Assembly: GCA_007570785.1 (NCBI GenBank)
Contig: ML662442.1
Span: 33,031,909-33,095,908, forward strand
DNA length: 64,000 bases
From: Antilocapra americana
Taxonomy: Eukaryota > Chordata > Mammalia > Artiodactyla > Antilocapridae
Reading direction: 5' to 3'
Shown piece by piece: positions 36,368 to 47,294 of this stretch. The notes below the pieces were generated by a model. It was not told the origin of the DNA. It did no database searches and worked only from the letters and a program-made list of their open reading frames with translations. The position numbers and the translations under genes were made by a program. How positions within the stretch are numbered: the stretch's first letter is position 1; each line of letters begins with the position of its first letter.

Positions 36368-37720
36368 GATGTATTTTATCTGTAGGCAGAAGCTGACACC
36401 AGATATCTAACTTTACAACTCTAACATCTATAGCTAACGTCTAACATCTACCAGGCGCTTTCCACTTTGGCTTTCTGTGTTACAATAAAAGAACATTACC
36501 TCAAAACTGTAAAATCTTTCAAAGTTTATCCTCTTCTGGGAAGCAATCAGTCTAATTTCCTCACAATGAATTTAATGTTCATAATAAAGAATCTTTAATT
36601 ATAGCAGGAGTAACACATTTGGAATAGAAGTTTGATATCTACTTTTTTTTTATGACAAGCTAGAGCTTTTTGAAGATGTATTTTTTTTTTCCAGAAGATT
36701 CAAGCAATTTCTCAAGTTAGCTTGAATCTTCAATTAGGAATAAGGCACTTATACAGGCTTGGGAAAAATGGCACTTATATAGTGGTTTCAATTTTACTTT
36801 GTCAGATAATGATATAAGCTACAACACATCAGAGAGAATACTGAGCTTCTAGAGCTTTCACCAAAGCCTCATGAGCCGAAATCAGATCTCACTGTTTCTA
36901 ACCCACATCTGAACATTCCACTGGACGTGCAGAAAATTGCTTAAAGACAAAGATATATGGTTCTGAGGCTTTAAAATCCTTATAATACAGACACATATCA
37001 CACAGATTTTTGACAAGTCTCCCTGGATACTAAAGATGAGCTGTCACTCCCATAGAAAACACACGCCAATTATCAATTTCACCAGTAACGTATCTAGCTT
37101 ATGAAAACATTAACCCAGTTCTGTGTACAGCAGTTGAAATTCCATCTCAGCCCCCTCCCAGGTGACTAAAAACTCTGAGAAATGGAAGTTTCTTGTGAAA
37201 GGCAAAGTAACACTTTTTCATAGCACATTATTTCAAAATTTCTAAGTTTTATTTTTTTGCCTTACCTCAATGATCCTTTTTTCACTCATCTTTTCATCTG
37301 ATCAAAAAAAGTTAATCATATAAGCTTCCAAAACAAAAGTTTTATAGTAAAATAAGCAACAGAAAACAAACCAGGAGTAAAACTAATCAACACACACATT
37401 AGAAAATGGCAAGAGCGATCACTAACATGAAACCATCACTATTATACATTTTCAGCAACAAAATTCAGATACTATCATTCTGATCAACCAGCTGAGACAG
37501 CAGTAACAGTGAGATATTTTGTTACTGTAAAAAGTCGTTTTGTTTCCCCCCCCCACTCTTTCAAAAGGAGAAATAAAAAGAGAACACACTTTTCAAATGT
37601 ACTCTGATTTAAGAAAAATGAAGTAAATCAAAAGCCAATTATTGACTTTTGATTCAGGAGACAGCATTAGTGGCACTGAACTTCTAGGAATTAAAGCAGT
37701 ATCGTATAGTAAAAAAAAAA
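35804..37720. other. Unassigned sequence
   Basis: Nearly 1.9 kb without a recognised repeat. A run of 28 A residues lies at 36336-36363, and a short AAAAG repeat at 36028-36045. The A run could be the tail of an old retrocopy, but I cannot identify its body. A C run lies near 37547-37554. Confidence 0.5.
36336..36363 (+). repeat. A28 homopolymer
   Basis: Twenty-eight consecutive A on the + strand, following a stretch (36060-36335) of moderate GC content. No AATAAA signal lies just upstream, so it cannot be assigned to a processed transcript. Confidence 0.95.
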
Positions 37721-37805
37721 AGTGAAAGTCGCTCAGTCATGTCTGACTCTTTGCAACCCCATAGACTACACAGTTCATGGAATTCTCCAGGCTAGAATAC
37801 TGGAG
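37721..37805 (-). mobile_element. Bov-tA SINE fragment, 5'-truncated
   Basis: The Bov-A tail part only (agtgaaagtcgctcagtcat to aggctagaatactggag), antisense, following a run of A. It uses the short-body variant with ctacacagttcatggaattc, as in the copy at 60991-61293. Confidence 0.88.
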
Positions 37806-37855
37806 ATGCCCAAAGACAGTTTCAAAGAATATAGCTCAGACTATCTAGGATCTCT

Positions 37856-38076
37856 GGGCTTCCCAGGTGGCACTAGTGGTAAAGAATCCATCTACCAATG
37901 CAGGAGACACAATAGCTGTGGGTTTGATCCCTGGGTCAGTTAGATCCCCTGGAGAATAAAATGACAACCAGTTCCAATATTCTTAGAAAATTCCATAGGC
38001 AGAGGAGCCTGGCAAGCGACAGGTCATGGGGCTATAATGAGGTGGATGTCCCTGAGCGACTGAGCACGCATACACA
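37856..38076 (+). mobile_element. Bov-tA SINE
   Basis: Sense copy of the gggcttcccaggtggcacta subtype with the longer tRNA-derived part (agacacaatagctgtgggtt), ending ctgagcgactgagcacgc. Confidence 0.92.
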
Positions 38077-38130
38077 CACATCTAGGAACTCCAAAAAGAG
38101 CAACATATCTGAAAACTATGTTGAGAAGTA

Positions 38131-38289
38131 TGTGGGTTTAATCCCTGGATTGGGAAGATCTCTGGAGTAGGAAATGATATTGCACTCCAGTATTCTTACC
38201 TGGAGAATTCCATGGACAGAGGAGCCTGGCAGGTTACAGTCTGTGGGGTCACAAAGAGTCAGACACAACTGAGTGACTAACACTAACAC
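38131..38289 (+). mobile_element. Bov-tA SINE, head missing
   Basis: Starts inside the tRNA-derived part (gtgggtttaatccctggatt) and ends gagtgactaacactaacac. It is the third Bov-tA piece within 600 bases. Confidence 0.92.
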
Positions 38290-38335
38290 TATTGTGCTTA
38301 ACAATCAAGAATCTTAAAACAGTTTTCACCTAGCA

Positions 38336-38880
38336 GGGCCAGCCATAATTCTCTGGGCTCTGTGCAAAGTAAGCATGTGAGGCCCCTATTTAAACATGAA
38401 AAAAAAAAAAAAAGCAAAAAACTATTCCCGTTTTTCTACCATCTCTCCCTCTCTTGTCTCAGATTTATCTGCTACTTAAAGCTGCACTTTTTTCCATCAT
38501 GAAGCTATTCCTGGTAAGTGAAGACCTTCAGAGGAACACAGGACCCACTGGATTGTATGTGCCCAACTGCTGCCTCTCCGTACCTGCACCCAGCCTACTC
38601 CAGGCATAGAGGGTGGCAGTGTTCCCTGGGCAGAGCCGTGAGCAGGTGGCTGCAAGGTGGTCACAAGAGCAAGGGGAGGTATGGGAGCCAGAACCTTGCA
38701 TGAGCTGGGAATCTAAGCTCCTAGCACCAGTCCTCCCATGGGACTCCAAGTACAAAACACAAATCTCAAAATACAATAATTAAGATGCTTGAGACAGTGA
38801 CCACAGATATTAAACCTTAAGCCTCTTCTGAGCGTGTAACTCTGTGAGACTGTTCGTGGTCCCAAGAAATCAGCTCCAGG
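38336..38880 (+). repeat. Unnamed interspersed repeat, copy 1
   Basis: The left end gggccagccataattctctg, ggctctgtgcaaagtaagca and gtgaggcccctatttaaaca is closely echoed, in reverse complement, at 48400-48460. The right end (ttaagcctcttctgagcgtg, taactctgtgagactg) also resembles ends of an old DNA-transposon-like repeat I remember but cannot name. The middle (38500-38700) is GC-rich for this window and unassigned. Confidence 0.45.
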
Positions 38881-38885
38881 TGCAG

Positions 38886-39084
38886 CCCGAGAATTTCTCA
38901 ACCTCAATGTTGTTGACATTTGTGGTCCTTTGATTCCTTTTAGTGCTGGGTTGTCCTATGCTTTGCAGGAAGTTTAGCTGTACCCCCTCTTGTCTACCCA
39001 CCAAGTACTTACCCAGTAATGTCTCCAGACACAGCTAAATGCCCCCTGGCAAACTAAATTGTCCCTGGTTGAGAACCAAAGCCA
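38886..39084 (-). mobile_element. MER5A (hAT-Charlie) DNA transposon relic
   Basis: Reads as the reverse complement of MER5A from end to end: gaatttctcaacctcaatgt, tgttgacatttgtggtcctt, gggttgtcctatgctttgca, ggaagtttagctgtaccccc, aatgtctccagacacagcta and ccctggttgagaaccaaagc. MER5A is a short non-autonomous hAT element found in all placentals. Confidence 0.85.
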
Positions 39085-39260
39085 CAAGTGATTATCTATA
39101 TAAACTCAGGATGACATTTATTAATTTCTCACATTTCCCTACTGACAAGTAGATAAGGGAGAGATTACAAGATGCACAATAAATCTTATGATAATAATTC
39201 AGCAATTAAAGAAAAGGAAAGCAACAATAGATGGATTTTATGACAGACTTTTAGTGCACA

Positions 39261-39536
39261 TGGAGAAGGCAATGGCAACCCACTCCAGTACTCTTGCCTG
39301 GAAAATTCCATGGACAGAGGAGCCTGGTAGGCTGCAGCCCATGGGGTCACTAGGAGTTGGACACGACTGAGAGACTTCACTTTCACTTTTCACTTTCATG
39401 CATTGGAGAAGGCAATGGCAACCCACTCCAGTGTTCTTGCCTGGAGAATCCCAGGGACAGGGGAGCCTGGTGGGCTGCTGTCTATGGGGTCACACAGAGT
39501 CGGACACGACTGAAGCGACTTAGCAGCAGCAGCAGC
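39261..39536 (+). mobile_element. Bov-A2 SINE
   Basis: Two Bov-A monomers, each starting ggagaaggcaatggcaaccc, with a linker cactttcacttttcactttc and a gcagcagcagcagc tail. Several CpG sites remain (gtcggacacgactgaagcga), so it is comparatively young. Confidence 0.96.
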
Positions 39537-39931
39537 TTCAGCTTCTCACTGAAGTTGCATGGTCTGAGGTCAAAGTTGTTTCTGAATGAAGTCATGTTAC
39601 AAACTTCTATCCAATACAAATCAGACAGCACATCTTTGTTGACAAAATATTTAGATAAACTCACTTTTATTTCATGATGCTACCATGGAAAAGACTCAAA
39701 TAAAATCTTAAAATGAATGTTGGAACATGCTGAGAGTTTTGGGGGAGGACATAGGAGTGGATGCCTGAAGTTAAAGGATGCTGGTTTGAAAAGATTACCG
39801 TGGCATTCTGACCTCCTGTTTCTCTTGATAAAATTCTCCTACCCTTGTCATTTACCATGGTGGTTAAAGTGATATGAGGAAATTGAAATTAACAGTAGTA
39901 TGTAAGATGTGATATGATAGCACTGTGTTTA

Positions 39932-39933
<2 letters not shown>

Positions 39934-39970
<37 letters not shown>
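39934..39970. repeat. (TG)n microsatellite
   Basis: Uninterrupted TG for 37 bases in otherwise unassigned DNA. Confidence 0.97.
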
Positions 39971-39973
<3 letters not shown>

Positions 39974-40208
39974 TCCATATATAATTCTTTAGTTAGAGTG
40001 ATCCTTTTGGAGCAAAAAAAATGTTTGTACTGATACGCTTTACATGATACCATGGATTTTGTTCCATCAGATGAATGACATCAAGATTTTGAGTTATTAT
40101 GCTTTGTATTCTTTATAAGTTACCCTAGGACTCCAAAGAATCTAGAAAAGAGTATGTTTGTACTGGAAACACATCAATTTCCTTATTTAACAAATGTTAA
40201 TTGAATCT

Positions 40209-40247
<39 letters not shown>

Positions 40248-40549
40248 CTGCTTTTTCCAGCTAAATCAAGGTCCCCTCCACATACGCTTTTACTGATAAA
40301 CTCTCCTGATACATTCCCCATGTAGACGGTTGCCTTCCCCATAAGCCTTAATCTGGGTTAACCACATATCATGTGACCAGAGGCTATAGCAAAATTGTCT
40401 TGGCCTTCTTGCTTCTCTTACACCCCTGCTTCCATTTCTGGATGTATTCCTATGTCTAGATAGCTTTTAAATAAACTTTTTATTTTAAAATAGATTTTGA
40501 CTTAAAGAAAAATTATGAAGACAATATAGAAAGTTCTTATATACCCCAA
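39971..40549. other. Unassigned sequence with a second TG repeat
   Basis: No repeat family recognised. A second pure GT run covers 40212-40243, only about 240 bases from the first. Confidence 0.6.
40212..40243. repeat. (GT)n microsatellite
   Basis: Thirty-two bases of GT with no interruption. Confidence 0.97.
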
Positions 40550-40756
40550 GGGCTTCCCTGGTGGCTCAGAGGGTAAAGCATCTGCCTGCAATGCAGGAGA
40601 CTCCAGTTTGATCCCTGGGTTGGGAAGATCCCCTGGAGAAGGAAATGGCACCCCACTCCAGTACTCTTGCCTGGAGAATCCCTTGGACAGAGAAGCCTGG
40701 TGGGCTACAGTCCACGGGGTCGCAAAGAGTCGGACACGACTGAGCGACTTCACTTT
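40550..40756 (+). mobile_element. Young full-length Bov-tA SINE
   Basis: One of the most intact copies: head gggcttccctggtggctcag, tRNA-like gtaaagcatctgcctgcaat and tail cgcaaagagtcggacacgac then tgagcgact. Retained CpG sites mark recent insertion. Confidence 0.97.
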
Positions 40757-41138
40757 TGGTGCACAGGGCTGACTTCCTACTAGGCCATCTCCTGTCTAGG
40801 GTAGAAGCAGGTGACTCAGCCTTGGCTCGAAGGACACACTCAACATCTTCCAATACAAGGCATACAGTGCAGTTACTCTTCTATCCATCTCCTATTTCCT
40901 CTGAGACAGAAGTCAAGCAATTTTCCCCAAAGTTTAAGTCCCTTAGGAATTGCTGAGTGGGCTTTAAGGGCTTTGCAGAGTTGACAGCAGTAAAAGATCA
41001 GACAGCTTTAGAAGCACCACTGAGTCACTGCCCAGGATACACAGCATCAGATAAAAAAAATGTTTTGTCTTATCAGCTTCAGTGATTGCTATACTGATTT
41101 TTTAATATATTTTATATGTTTGTTTTAGTGTGTTTCTT
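40757..41138. other. Unassigned sequence
   Basis: No feature recognised. The 66-codon frame at 40756-40956 has no motif. Confidence 0.5.
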
Positions 41139-41232
41139 TTTAATTTTTTAATGAAGGACAATTGCTTACATAATTTTGTGATTTTCTGTCATACATCAAC
41201 AAGAATCAGCCATAGGTACACCCATATTTTAT
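41139..41232 (-). mobile_element. L1_BT-type 3' end fragment (older)
   Basis: Reverse-complement L1 terminus: atttttaatgaaggacaatt-like start, then cttacataattttgtgattt, ctgtcatacatcaacaagaa and tcagccataggtaca. It is more diverged than the copies at 23116 and 43998. Confidence 0.68.
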
Positions 41233-41589
41233 GTTTATTTTCATTGTATTTCCTAATTTTAAGTACCCAAGTCCCAGTATATTAGTTGCCTTAATATAAT
41301 TGGTAAGCAGTGTCTTTACCATCTTAACTGTCTCTTCAATATCTTGCCAGCTCCCATTCCTCTCCTCCCTACCTTCATCCCTGTCTTCCAGCCCTCCCAG
41401 AGACCATCTCCATTTCTCAGTTTCAGCATCTCTTCCTCCTTCAGGACCAAATTAGCTCCTATTACCTGAAGAGGGGCAGGTGGCTGTTAAGGGGAGCAAG
41501 TACAACAAATTCTGCTAAACTTCTTCTGGTCCTGGTCCTGCCATTTTCCTAGAAAAGCTGACAGCTGACAAGGACATACTCAGTATCAT

Positions 41590-41815
41590 ATATTTCACCC
41601 TGTTTATTCTTTCTCCACGATGTGTGCATGCCAACTGCTTGGACTTTTCTCATTCATACAGATCCAATGTACCTTCTTCTCTGAACCTTCTCTGGCCATT
41701 CCATTCCTCAATAATCACAGGCTTTCTCAACTTGACGAACATTCACGGTCTGTACAGTATATGAGGTATACTGCCTGACACATAGCAGTCAGTCAATTAC
41801 CATACTTATTTTAAA
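41590..41815 (+). mobile_element. Possible L2 3' fragment
   Basis: Phrases such as gatccaatgtaccttcttct, ctgaaccttctctggccatt and ctgcctgacacatagcagtc recall the L2 3' region, where caaatgtcacctcctcagag leads to the terminal gcacatagtagg. The match is loose. Confidence 0.45.
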
Positions 41816-42245
41816 AAATTTCCTCACACATTGAGACGGTATTACATGCTCCAACAAATGCTTTTTCCAACCATATTATAACTCTGAGACCAGAAGCCAT
41901 GTTCCTAAGAGTCAATGAAGAATGGATAAATTAATATATAGGTAGTCACTGCTAGAACTCTACTTTCCTTTACCTGTTTCCTTCTCAAACTGAAGCAGTT
42001 ATCACCAAGAAGCTTTCAGTCTCTGTTTTATAATCTATACTGGTCCCTGAATTCAGCTCTTTCCATGTCCTGCAGTTATTTCCCCCAAACAAGAAATTGA
42101 GAGTACTGACATTTTCTCACTGCTTCCTGCCAAACTACTATCAACTTTCAGACTGTATTGTATAGGCAAACTACCCATCCTACTCGGGGCTATATCTCCA
42201 AGTTTAATTGTCTGAAGTAAATATTGTGGTTATTTTTGTAACAAA
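41816..42245. other. Unassigned sequence
   Basis: Nothing recognised in this 430-base interval. Confidence 0.5.
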
Positions 42246-42451
42246 GTGTTAGTTGCTCAGTTGTGTCTAAATTTTTGTGACCCCCATGGACTGTAGCCCA
42301 CCAGGCTACTCTGTTCATGGGATTCTCCAGGCAAGAATACTGGCGTGGGTTGGCATTCCCTTCTCCAGGGGATCTCCCTAACCCAGGGATTGAGCCCAGG
42401 TCTCCTTCACTGCAGATAGATTCTTTACCATCTAAGCCACCAGGGAAGCCC
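42246..42451 (-). mobile_element. Bov-tA SINE
   Basis: Antisense complete copy, from agttgctcagttgtgtctaa to ccaccagggaagccc. Confidence 0.95.
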
Positions 42452-43752
42452 AAAACGGGTATAGTTCCTTATGCTTTTATCACAAAATTAGCATGCATAA
42501 AAGAATTGTTTGTGTCCATCTAGAAGCAAATTCAGAATTTTTTGTCATAGGTTTTCAGGTAAATCTGAATGCCTAAATGATTAATAAAAATACTTGGTTT
42601 TGGTTAATGCATTTTACCCTGTATCATAAGAACAGTGTTTAGAAGAAACATGTCTAAAAAAGTATGCATGGGAAAAATTTATGATGTAATGTAAGTATAA
42701 AAGAATTAAATATTGATAGAGATGTGATTTAAACTATATAAACATGGGAAAGCAATGGAAAGAAACTTAATAATAAAAATTATTATCTCTGATTGAGGGA
42801 CATGCAGGTGAGGTTTTCTTTTTCTGCTCTTTTATGCCTTTCTATATTTTCTAAAGTTTTACTCAAAAATGATTTGTTTTGTTATCGGGAAAAAAATAAG
42901 CAAATATAAAACATTTGAAAAATCATAACTAACAGAAAATGGAATGAGAATTTTCTTCTGGTCTCAAAAACAGTCTTAAGTCCCCAAATCTGTAATTGTA
43001 AATGCTAAGGACTCCTGTATAAGCAGATTACCAGGCACATGTTTAGGACTTGCTCAGAGTGAGCAGAACAATTCTGCTAGTGAGCAAACATCACCACCAC
43101 ACAAATCACCACTACCTGAGCCCAGCTTAGGAAAGGTGACTAGACTAGTTCACTGTTTTGGATATGTCTGCTCAGGGGCTCAGTGCTGTGACTTCTGACT
43201 ACTCTTACCTAAATCAAGCAAAATAACGGCTCCCAGAGAACACAGGTGCTGGAAAAGAAGAGGGGAATGGGAGCTCAATTTTCAGTCAGATATCTATTTA
43301 CACACTGGATTGCTACTCTCTTTTCTACACATCTAAGAAAAAATGAGCTGCAGAGATGGCAAGAAGAATGAAGACAACAGCTGCTGATTTGTCTGAATTC
43401 CTACTCTGGCAACACAAACGTAGGCAAGATCCCCACAATTCAAAGGGATGCTGCAAAAACAACTTCAGCTGCTTGCCAGGTGACAACCCCAATTACAAAA
43501 CATGTTACAGGTGCACTGGGATTTCTCACCAAAAGAGGTTGAGGACACATCGGTACACAGTAGACATTCCCATGTGAAGATTTCTGAGGGACTCTTATGT
43601 TAATTATCCAAAAGAATTACCCACAGTAGTAGTTACTTAACCACAGCAGCAGTTAAAGAATTTTCCCTTTCCTCATCCATCTCCTGGCCCTAATTCTGTG
43701 AAGGAAAATGGAGACCCAGAATGGTCTGTTTAATGCATCATGTTTAGATGCT
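42452..43752. other. Unassigned sequence with a possible L1ME-type end
   Basis: At 42690-42900, tgggaaagcaatggaaagaa, tattatctctgattgaggga and cttttatgcctttctatatt recall an old L1 3' end on the + strand. The remainder is unrecognised. The frame at 43356-43577 (73 codons, starts MARRMKTTAAD, cysteine-rich middle) shows no domain that I can identify. Confidence 0.4.
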
Positions 43753-43970
43753 GTGTGCTCAGTTGCTCAATCGTATCCAACTCTTTGCAACCCTTTGGAC
43801 TGTAGCCCACCGGGCTCCTCTCTCCATGCAATTTTTCAGGCAAGGATATTGGAGTGGGCTGCCATTTCCTCCTCTAGGGGATCTTCCCTCTCCAGGGATT
43901 GAACCTGTGTCTCCTATGTCTTCTGCACTGCAAGCAGATTATTTACCCACTAAGTCATTGGGGAAGCTGT
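43753..43970 (-). mobile_element. Bov-tA SINE
   Basis: Antisense copy of the longer variant, from gtgtgctcagttgctcaatc to cattggggaagctg. The head is partly eroded. Confidence 0.92.
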
Positions 43971-43997
43971 TTAAATATATACATTAGTGATTCTTTT

Positions 43998-44142
43998 TTT
44001 CATTTTTTTTTTTATTATTGTTTTTGCCATACATTGTCATGATATCACCATGGGTTTACATATGCTTCCCCTCCGGAACCTCCCCCCCTCTTCCCCCCCC
44101 CCCCCCCGGGAGATCTCGCTGCACCAGCCCCGAGCATCAATT
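43998..44142 (-). mobile_element. L1_BT-type 3' end, same subtype as 14929-15450
   Basis: A T run, then attgtttttgccatacattg, tcatgatatcaccatgggtt, a long C-rich stretch and gagatctcgctgcaccagcc. It matches the reverse complement of the last 140 bases of the L1 copies ending at 15450 and 52245, and it shares their gcagcgagat and G-tract variant. Confidence 0.92.
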
Positions 44143-45198
44143 ACATGCAGAGAAACAGCATTCTACATAAACTTGGGTGTTTAAAAAGCAGCCATTGTGT
44201 TTTCCCTCATTTTTCTGAATTCTAAAATTATATATTTTAAATTCTGGGTATAAAAGTCTATATTCATAAATTCAAAATATCCTAAATTTCAAAATCTATC
44301 TGGCTTCAAGAGTTGTTGGTGAGAAATTATGGACCAGATTCAATGTAATCCCTAACAAACCACTACTGGTATTTTTAACAGAACTAGAATAAATAATTTC
44401 ACAGTCTATATGGAAACAAAAAAGACCCCAAATTGCTAAAGCAATCTTGAGAAAAAAGAATGGAGCTGGAGGACTTCAGGCTACACTTGTAATACAGTGT
44501 ACCTGTAGTACAGTCTATATATAGTAGAAATGACTGTAGTACAGCTAGTCATCAAGACAGTATGGTACTGGCACAAAATCTGAAATGTAGACCAATGGAT
44601 CAAGACAGAAAATCCAGAGCTAAATTTACATACCTATGGGCAACTTTTATTTGACAAAGGAGGCAGGTACACAGCGGAGAAAAGAAAGATAGGCTCTTCA
44701 ATAAGTGATGCTGGGAAAACTGGTCACCAACATGTAAAAGAATGAAATTAGAACACTTCCTAACACCATACACAAAAATAAACTGAAACAACAACAACAA
44801 AATGGATTAAAGACTTAAATGTAAGACCAGAAAATATAAAACCCTTAGAGGAAAATATAAGCAGAACACTCTTTAATATAAATCACAGCAAGATCCTCTA
44901 TGACCTTACCTACTAGAGTAATGGAAATAAAAACAAAAATGAGCAAATGGTATCTAAGTTTTTTCACAGTGATGGAAACTACAAGCATGGTGAAAAGAAA
45001 ATCCTCAGAATGGCAGAAATTGCAAATGAAACTGACAAAGGATTAATCTCCAAAATATACAAGCAGCTCATGCAGCTCAATACCAGAAAAACAAATAACC
45101 CAAACAAAAGTGGGCAGAATACCTAAACAGACATTTATCTAAAGAAGACATAAAGATGGCTAATAAACACATGAAAAGATGCTCAAAATCACTCTTAT

Positions 45199-45407
45199 TT
45201 TGTGTGCTTTGTCATTCAGTCATATCCAATTCCTGACCCCATGGATGGTAGCCCACCAGGCTTCTTTGTCCATGGGGATTCTCCAGGCAAGAATACTGGA
45301 GTGGGTTGCCATGCCCTCCTCCAGGGGATCTTCCCAATCCAGGGATCGAACCCAGATCTGCCACTTGCAGGCAGATTCTCTACTGTCTGAGCCACCAGGG
45401 AAGCCCC
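45199..45407 (-). mobile_element. Bov-tA SINE nested in L1
   Basis: Antisense complete copy with a preserved B-box complement (gggatcgaacccag), ending gccaccagggaagcccc. Confidence 0.94.
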
Positions 45408-45649
45408 ATTCATCATTAGAGAAATGCAAATCAAAACTACAATGAGGTAGCCTCTCACACTGACCAGAATGGCCATTATCAAAAAGTCTACAAACAATAA
45501 ATGCTGGAGACTGTGGAGAAAAGAGAACACTTTTGCACTGTTGGTGGAAATGCAACTGCATACAGCCACTATGGAAAATAGTATGGAGCGTCCTTAAAAA
45601 ACTAAACTACTATATGAACTAGGAATCCACTACCGGGCATATACTCTGT

Positions 45650-45878
45650 GCGTGTATGTGCTAAGTTGCTTCAGGCTTGTTCTACTCTTTGTTAACCTAT
45701 GGACTTGAGCCCATTAGGCTCCTCTGTCCTTGAGATTCTCCAGGCAAGATTACTGGAGTGGGTTGTCTTGCCATGCCCTCCTCTGGGGTATGTTCCTGAC
45801 AAAGGGATCAAACCCACATCTCTTAAGTCTTCTGCATTGGCAGGAGGGTCCTTTACCACTAGCACTACCTGAGAAGCC
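45650..45878 (-). mobile_element. Bov-tA SINE nested in L1, with target-site duplication
   Basis: Antisense copy of the longer variant. L1 words catatactctg (45639-45649) and catatgccctg (45879-45889) flank it as an imperfect duplication, confirming insertion into the existing L1. Confidence 0.94.
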
Positions 45879-45931
45879 CATATGCCCTGAGGAAACTGTA
45901 ACTGAAAAAGATACATGTACCCCAATGTTCA

Positions 45932-46618
45932 AGCATTCTTTGGCATTGCCTTTCTTTGGGGTTGGCCACAGGACTGGAAAAGGTCAGTTTTCATTCCAAG
46001 CAAAAGAATGCTCAGACTATCACACAATTGCACTCATCTCACACACTAGTAAAGTAATGCTCAAAATTCTCCAAGCCAGGCTTCAGCAATACATGAATCG
46101 TGAACTTCCAGATGGTGAAGCTGGTTTTAGAAAAGCCAGAGGAGCCAGAGATCAAAATGCGAACATCCGTTGATCATTGAAAAAGCAAGAGAGTTCCAGA
46201 AAAACATCTATTTCTGCCTTACTGACTATACCAAAGCCTTTGACTATGTGGATCACAATCAACTGGAAATTCTGAAAGAGATGGGAATACCAGACCATCT
46301 GACCTGTCTCCTGAGAGACCTGTATGCGGGTCAGAACTGGACATGGAACAACAGACTGGTTCCAAATAGGAAAAGGAGTATGTCAAGGCTGTATATTGTT
46401 ACCCTGCTTATTTAACTTATATGCAGAGTACATCATGAGAAATGCTGGGCTGGAGGAAGTGCAAGCTGGAATCAAGATTGCCAGGAGAAATATCAATAAC
46501 CTCAGGTATGCAGATAACACCACCCTTACGGCAGAAAGTGAAGAACTAAAGAGCCTCTTGATGAAAGTAAAAGAGGAGAGTGAACAAGTTGGCTTAAAGC
46601 TCAAAATTCAGAAAACTT
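45932..46618 (+). mobile_element. BovB (RTE) LINE segment with an inverted 5' scrap and no 3' end
   Basis: Forward BovB from ccacaggactggaaaaggtc (45966) through the first RT motifs (ATG segment at 46170-46415 with YTKAFDYVDHNQ) to the active site at 46507-46518. The active site reads YADN instead of YADD, so the second aspartate is asparagine. It stops at about 46618, well before the normal 3' end. The first 34 bases (45932-45965) are the reverse complement of BovB sequence that belongs about 30 bases downstream. The coding frame shifts at least twice. Confidence 0.9.
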
Positions 46619-46625
46619 TTAAGAT

Positions 46626-46649
46626 CCCACATTTTAGGAAAAATGTGGG
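46626..46649. other. Perfect 10-bp hairpin
   Basis: cccacatttt, a four-base spacer (agga) and aaaatgtggg form a perfect inverted repeat just past the end of the BovB segment. No known function can be inferred. It might mark a repair junction where the BovB 3' end was lost. Confidence 0.7.
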
Positions 46650-47113
46650 AAAATGTTTAATATGATTCATAGGCAATTTATTCTCTCTGTTTTTCAGTAA
46701 TCAATAATTTCTGTATAATATAAACATCAGAACCAGCGGCTCCTAACGTGAATAAATTATTTTATATTTCTTAAAACTGTACATTTAAGGAAAAAAATGT
46801 TATTTATGTAATTTTCTATTACATTCAAATAGTTCTATATTCTTAAATATTGGTATATTATCATAATCAATCACAAACTTCATGCTCTAATAAAATGTTG
46901 CTCTATTATTATTTTAAAATACAGTTTATTTCAGATAATATAGAAAATTAGTTAACAATGGTTTATCTCAGTGAATAAAAAAATGTTCTCTATAGCAAAT
47001 AAATACAAGAGAAAAAAAGATACAATAAAGCTTTTTATGTCATCAAGTGGAAATACGATAAAAATCACCTTTTTAGAACTTTCAAGAAGTAGACTACCAA
47101 AATTAACCCAGAG
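46650..47113. other. Unassigned AT-rich sequence
   Basis: No repeat or gene recognised. Confidence 0.5.
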
Positions 47114-47294
47114 GCTTTTTTTTTTTAACATATATAGGATCTCTCTCTCTCTTTTTTAATATTTATTTATCTGGCAGCATGAAGGTCTTAGCTACATATG
47201 GGATCTCTTAGTTGCCGCATGCAGGATATAGTTTCCTGATCAGGGATCGAACACCGGCCCCTCGCATTGGGCCATGAACCACCAGAGAAGTCCC
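47114..47294 (-). mobile_element. CHR-type SINE (whale/hippo/ruminant lineage)
   Basis: Antisense copy with a T-rich start, tatttatctggcagcatgaa, gatctcttagttgccgcatg, tcctgatcagggatcgaaca (retained B-box complement) and ccaccagagaagtccct. The perfect 10-base word taacccagag flanks it (47104-47113 and 47295-47304). The family is older than Bov-tA, consistent with its greater divergence. Confidence 0.88.

Larger units (their letters stand above)
44333..45931 (+). mobile_element. L1 ORF2 C-terminal fragment with two nested SINEs
   Basis: Ordered L1 phrases: ttcaatgtaatccctaacaa, ggaaacaaaaaagaccccaa, gagctggaggacttcaggct, tggtactggcacaaaatctg, ttaaagacttaaatgtaaga, tgcaaatcaaaactacaatg and ttggtggaaatgcaactgca, ending atgtaccccaatgttca. 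There it breaks and BovB sequence follows directly. Two antisense Bov-tA copies interrupt it (45199-45407, 45650-45878). The ORF2 frame has many stops. Confidence 0.88.

Noticed and set aside
38500..38720. CpG island or exon in the GC-richer patch
   Set aside because: CpG dinucleotides remain scarce, the frames are under 85 codons, and overlapping frames on both strands show no coding bias.
43356..43577. Cysteine-containing 73-codon frame (MARRMKTTAAD start)
   Set aside because: The cysteine spacing fits no zinc-finger or secreted-peptide pattern that I know, there is no signal peptide, and no exon context is visible.
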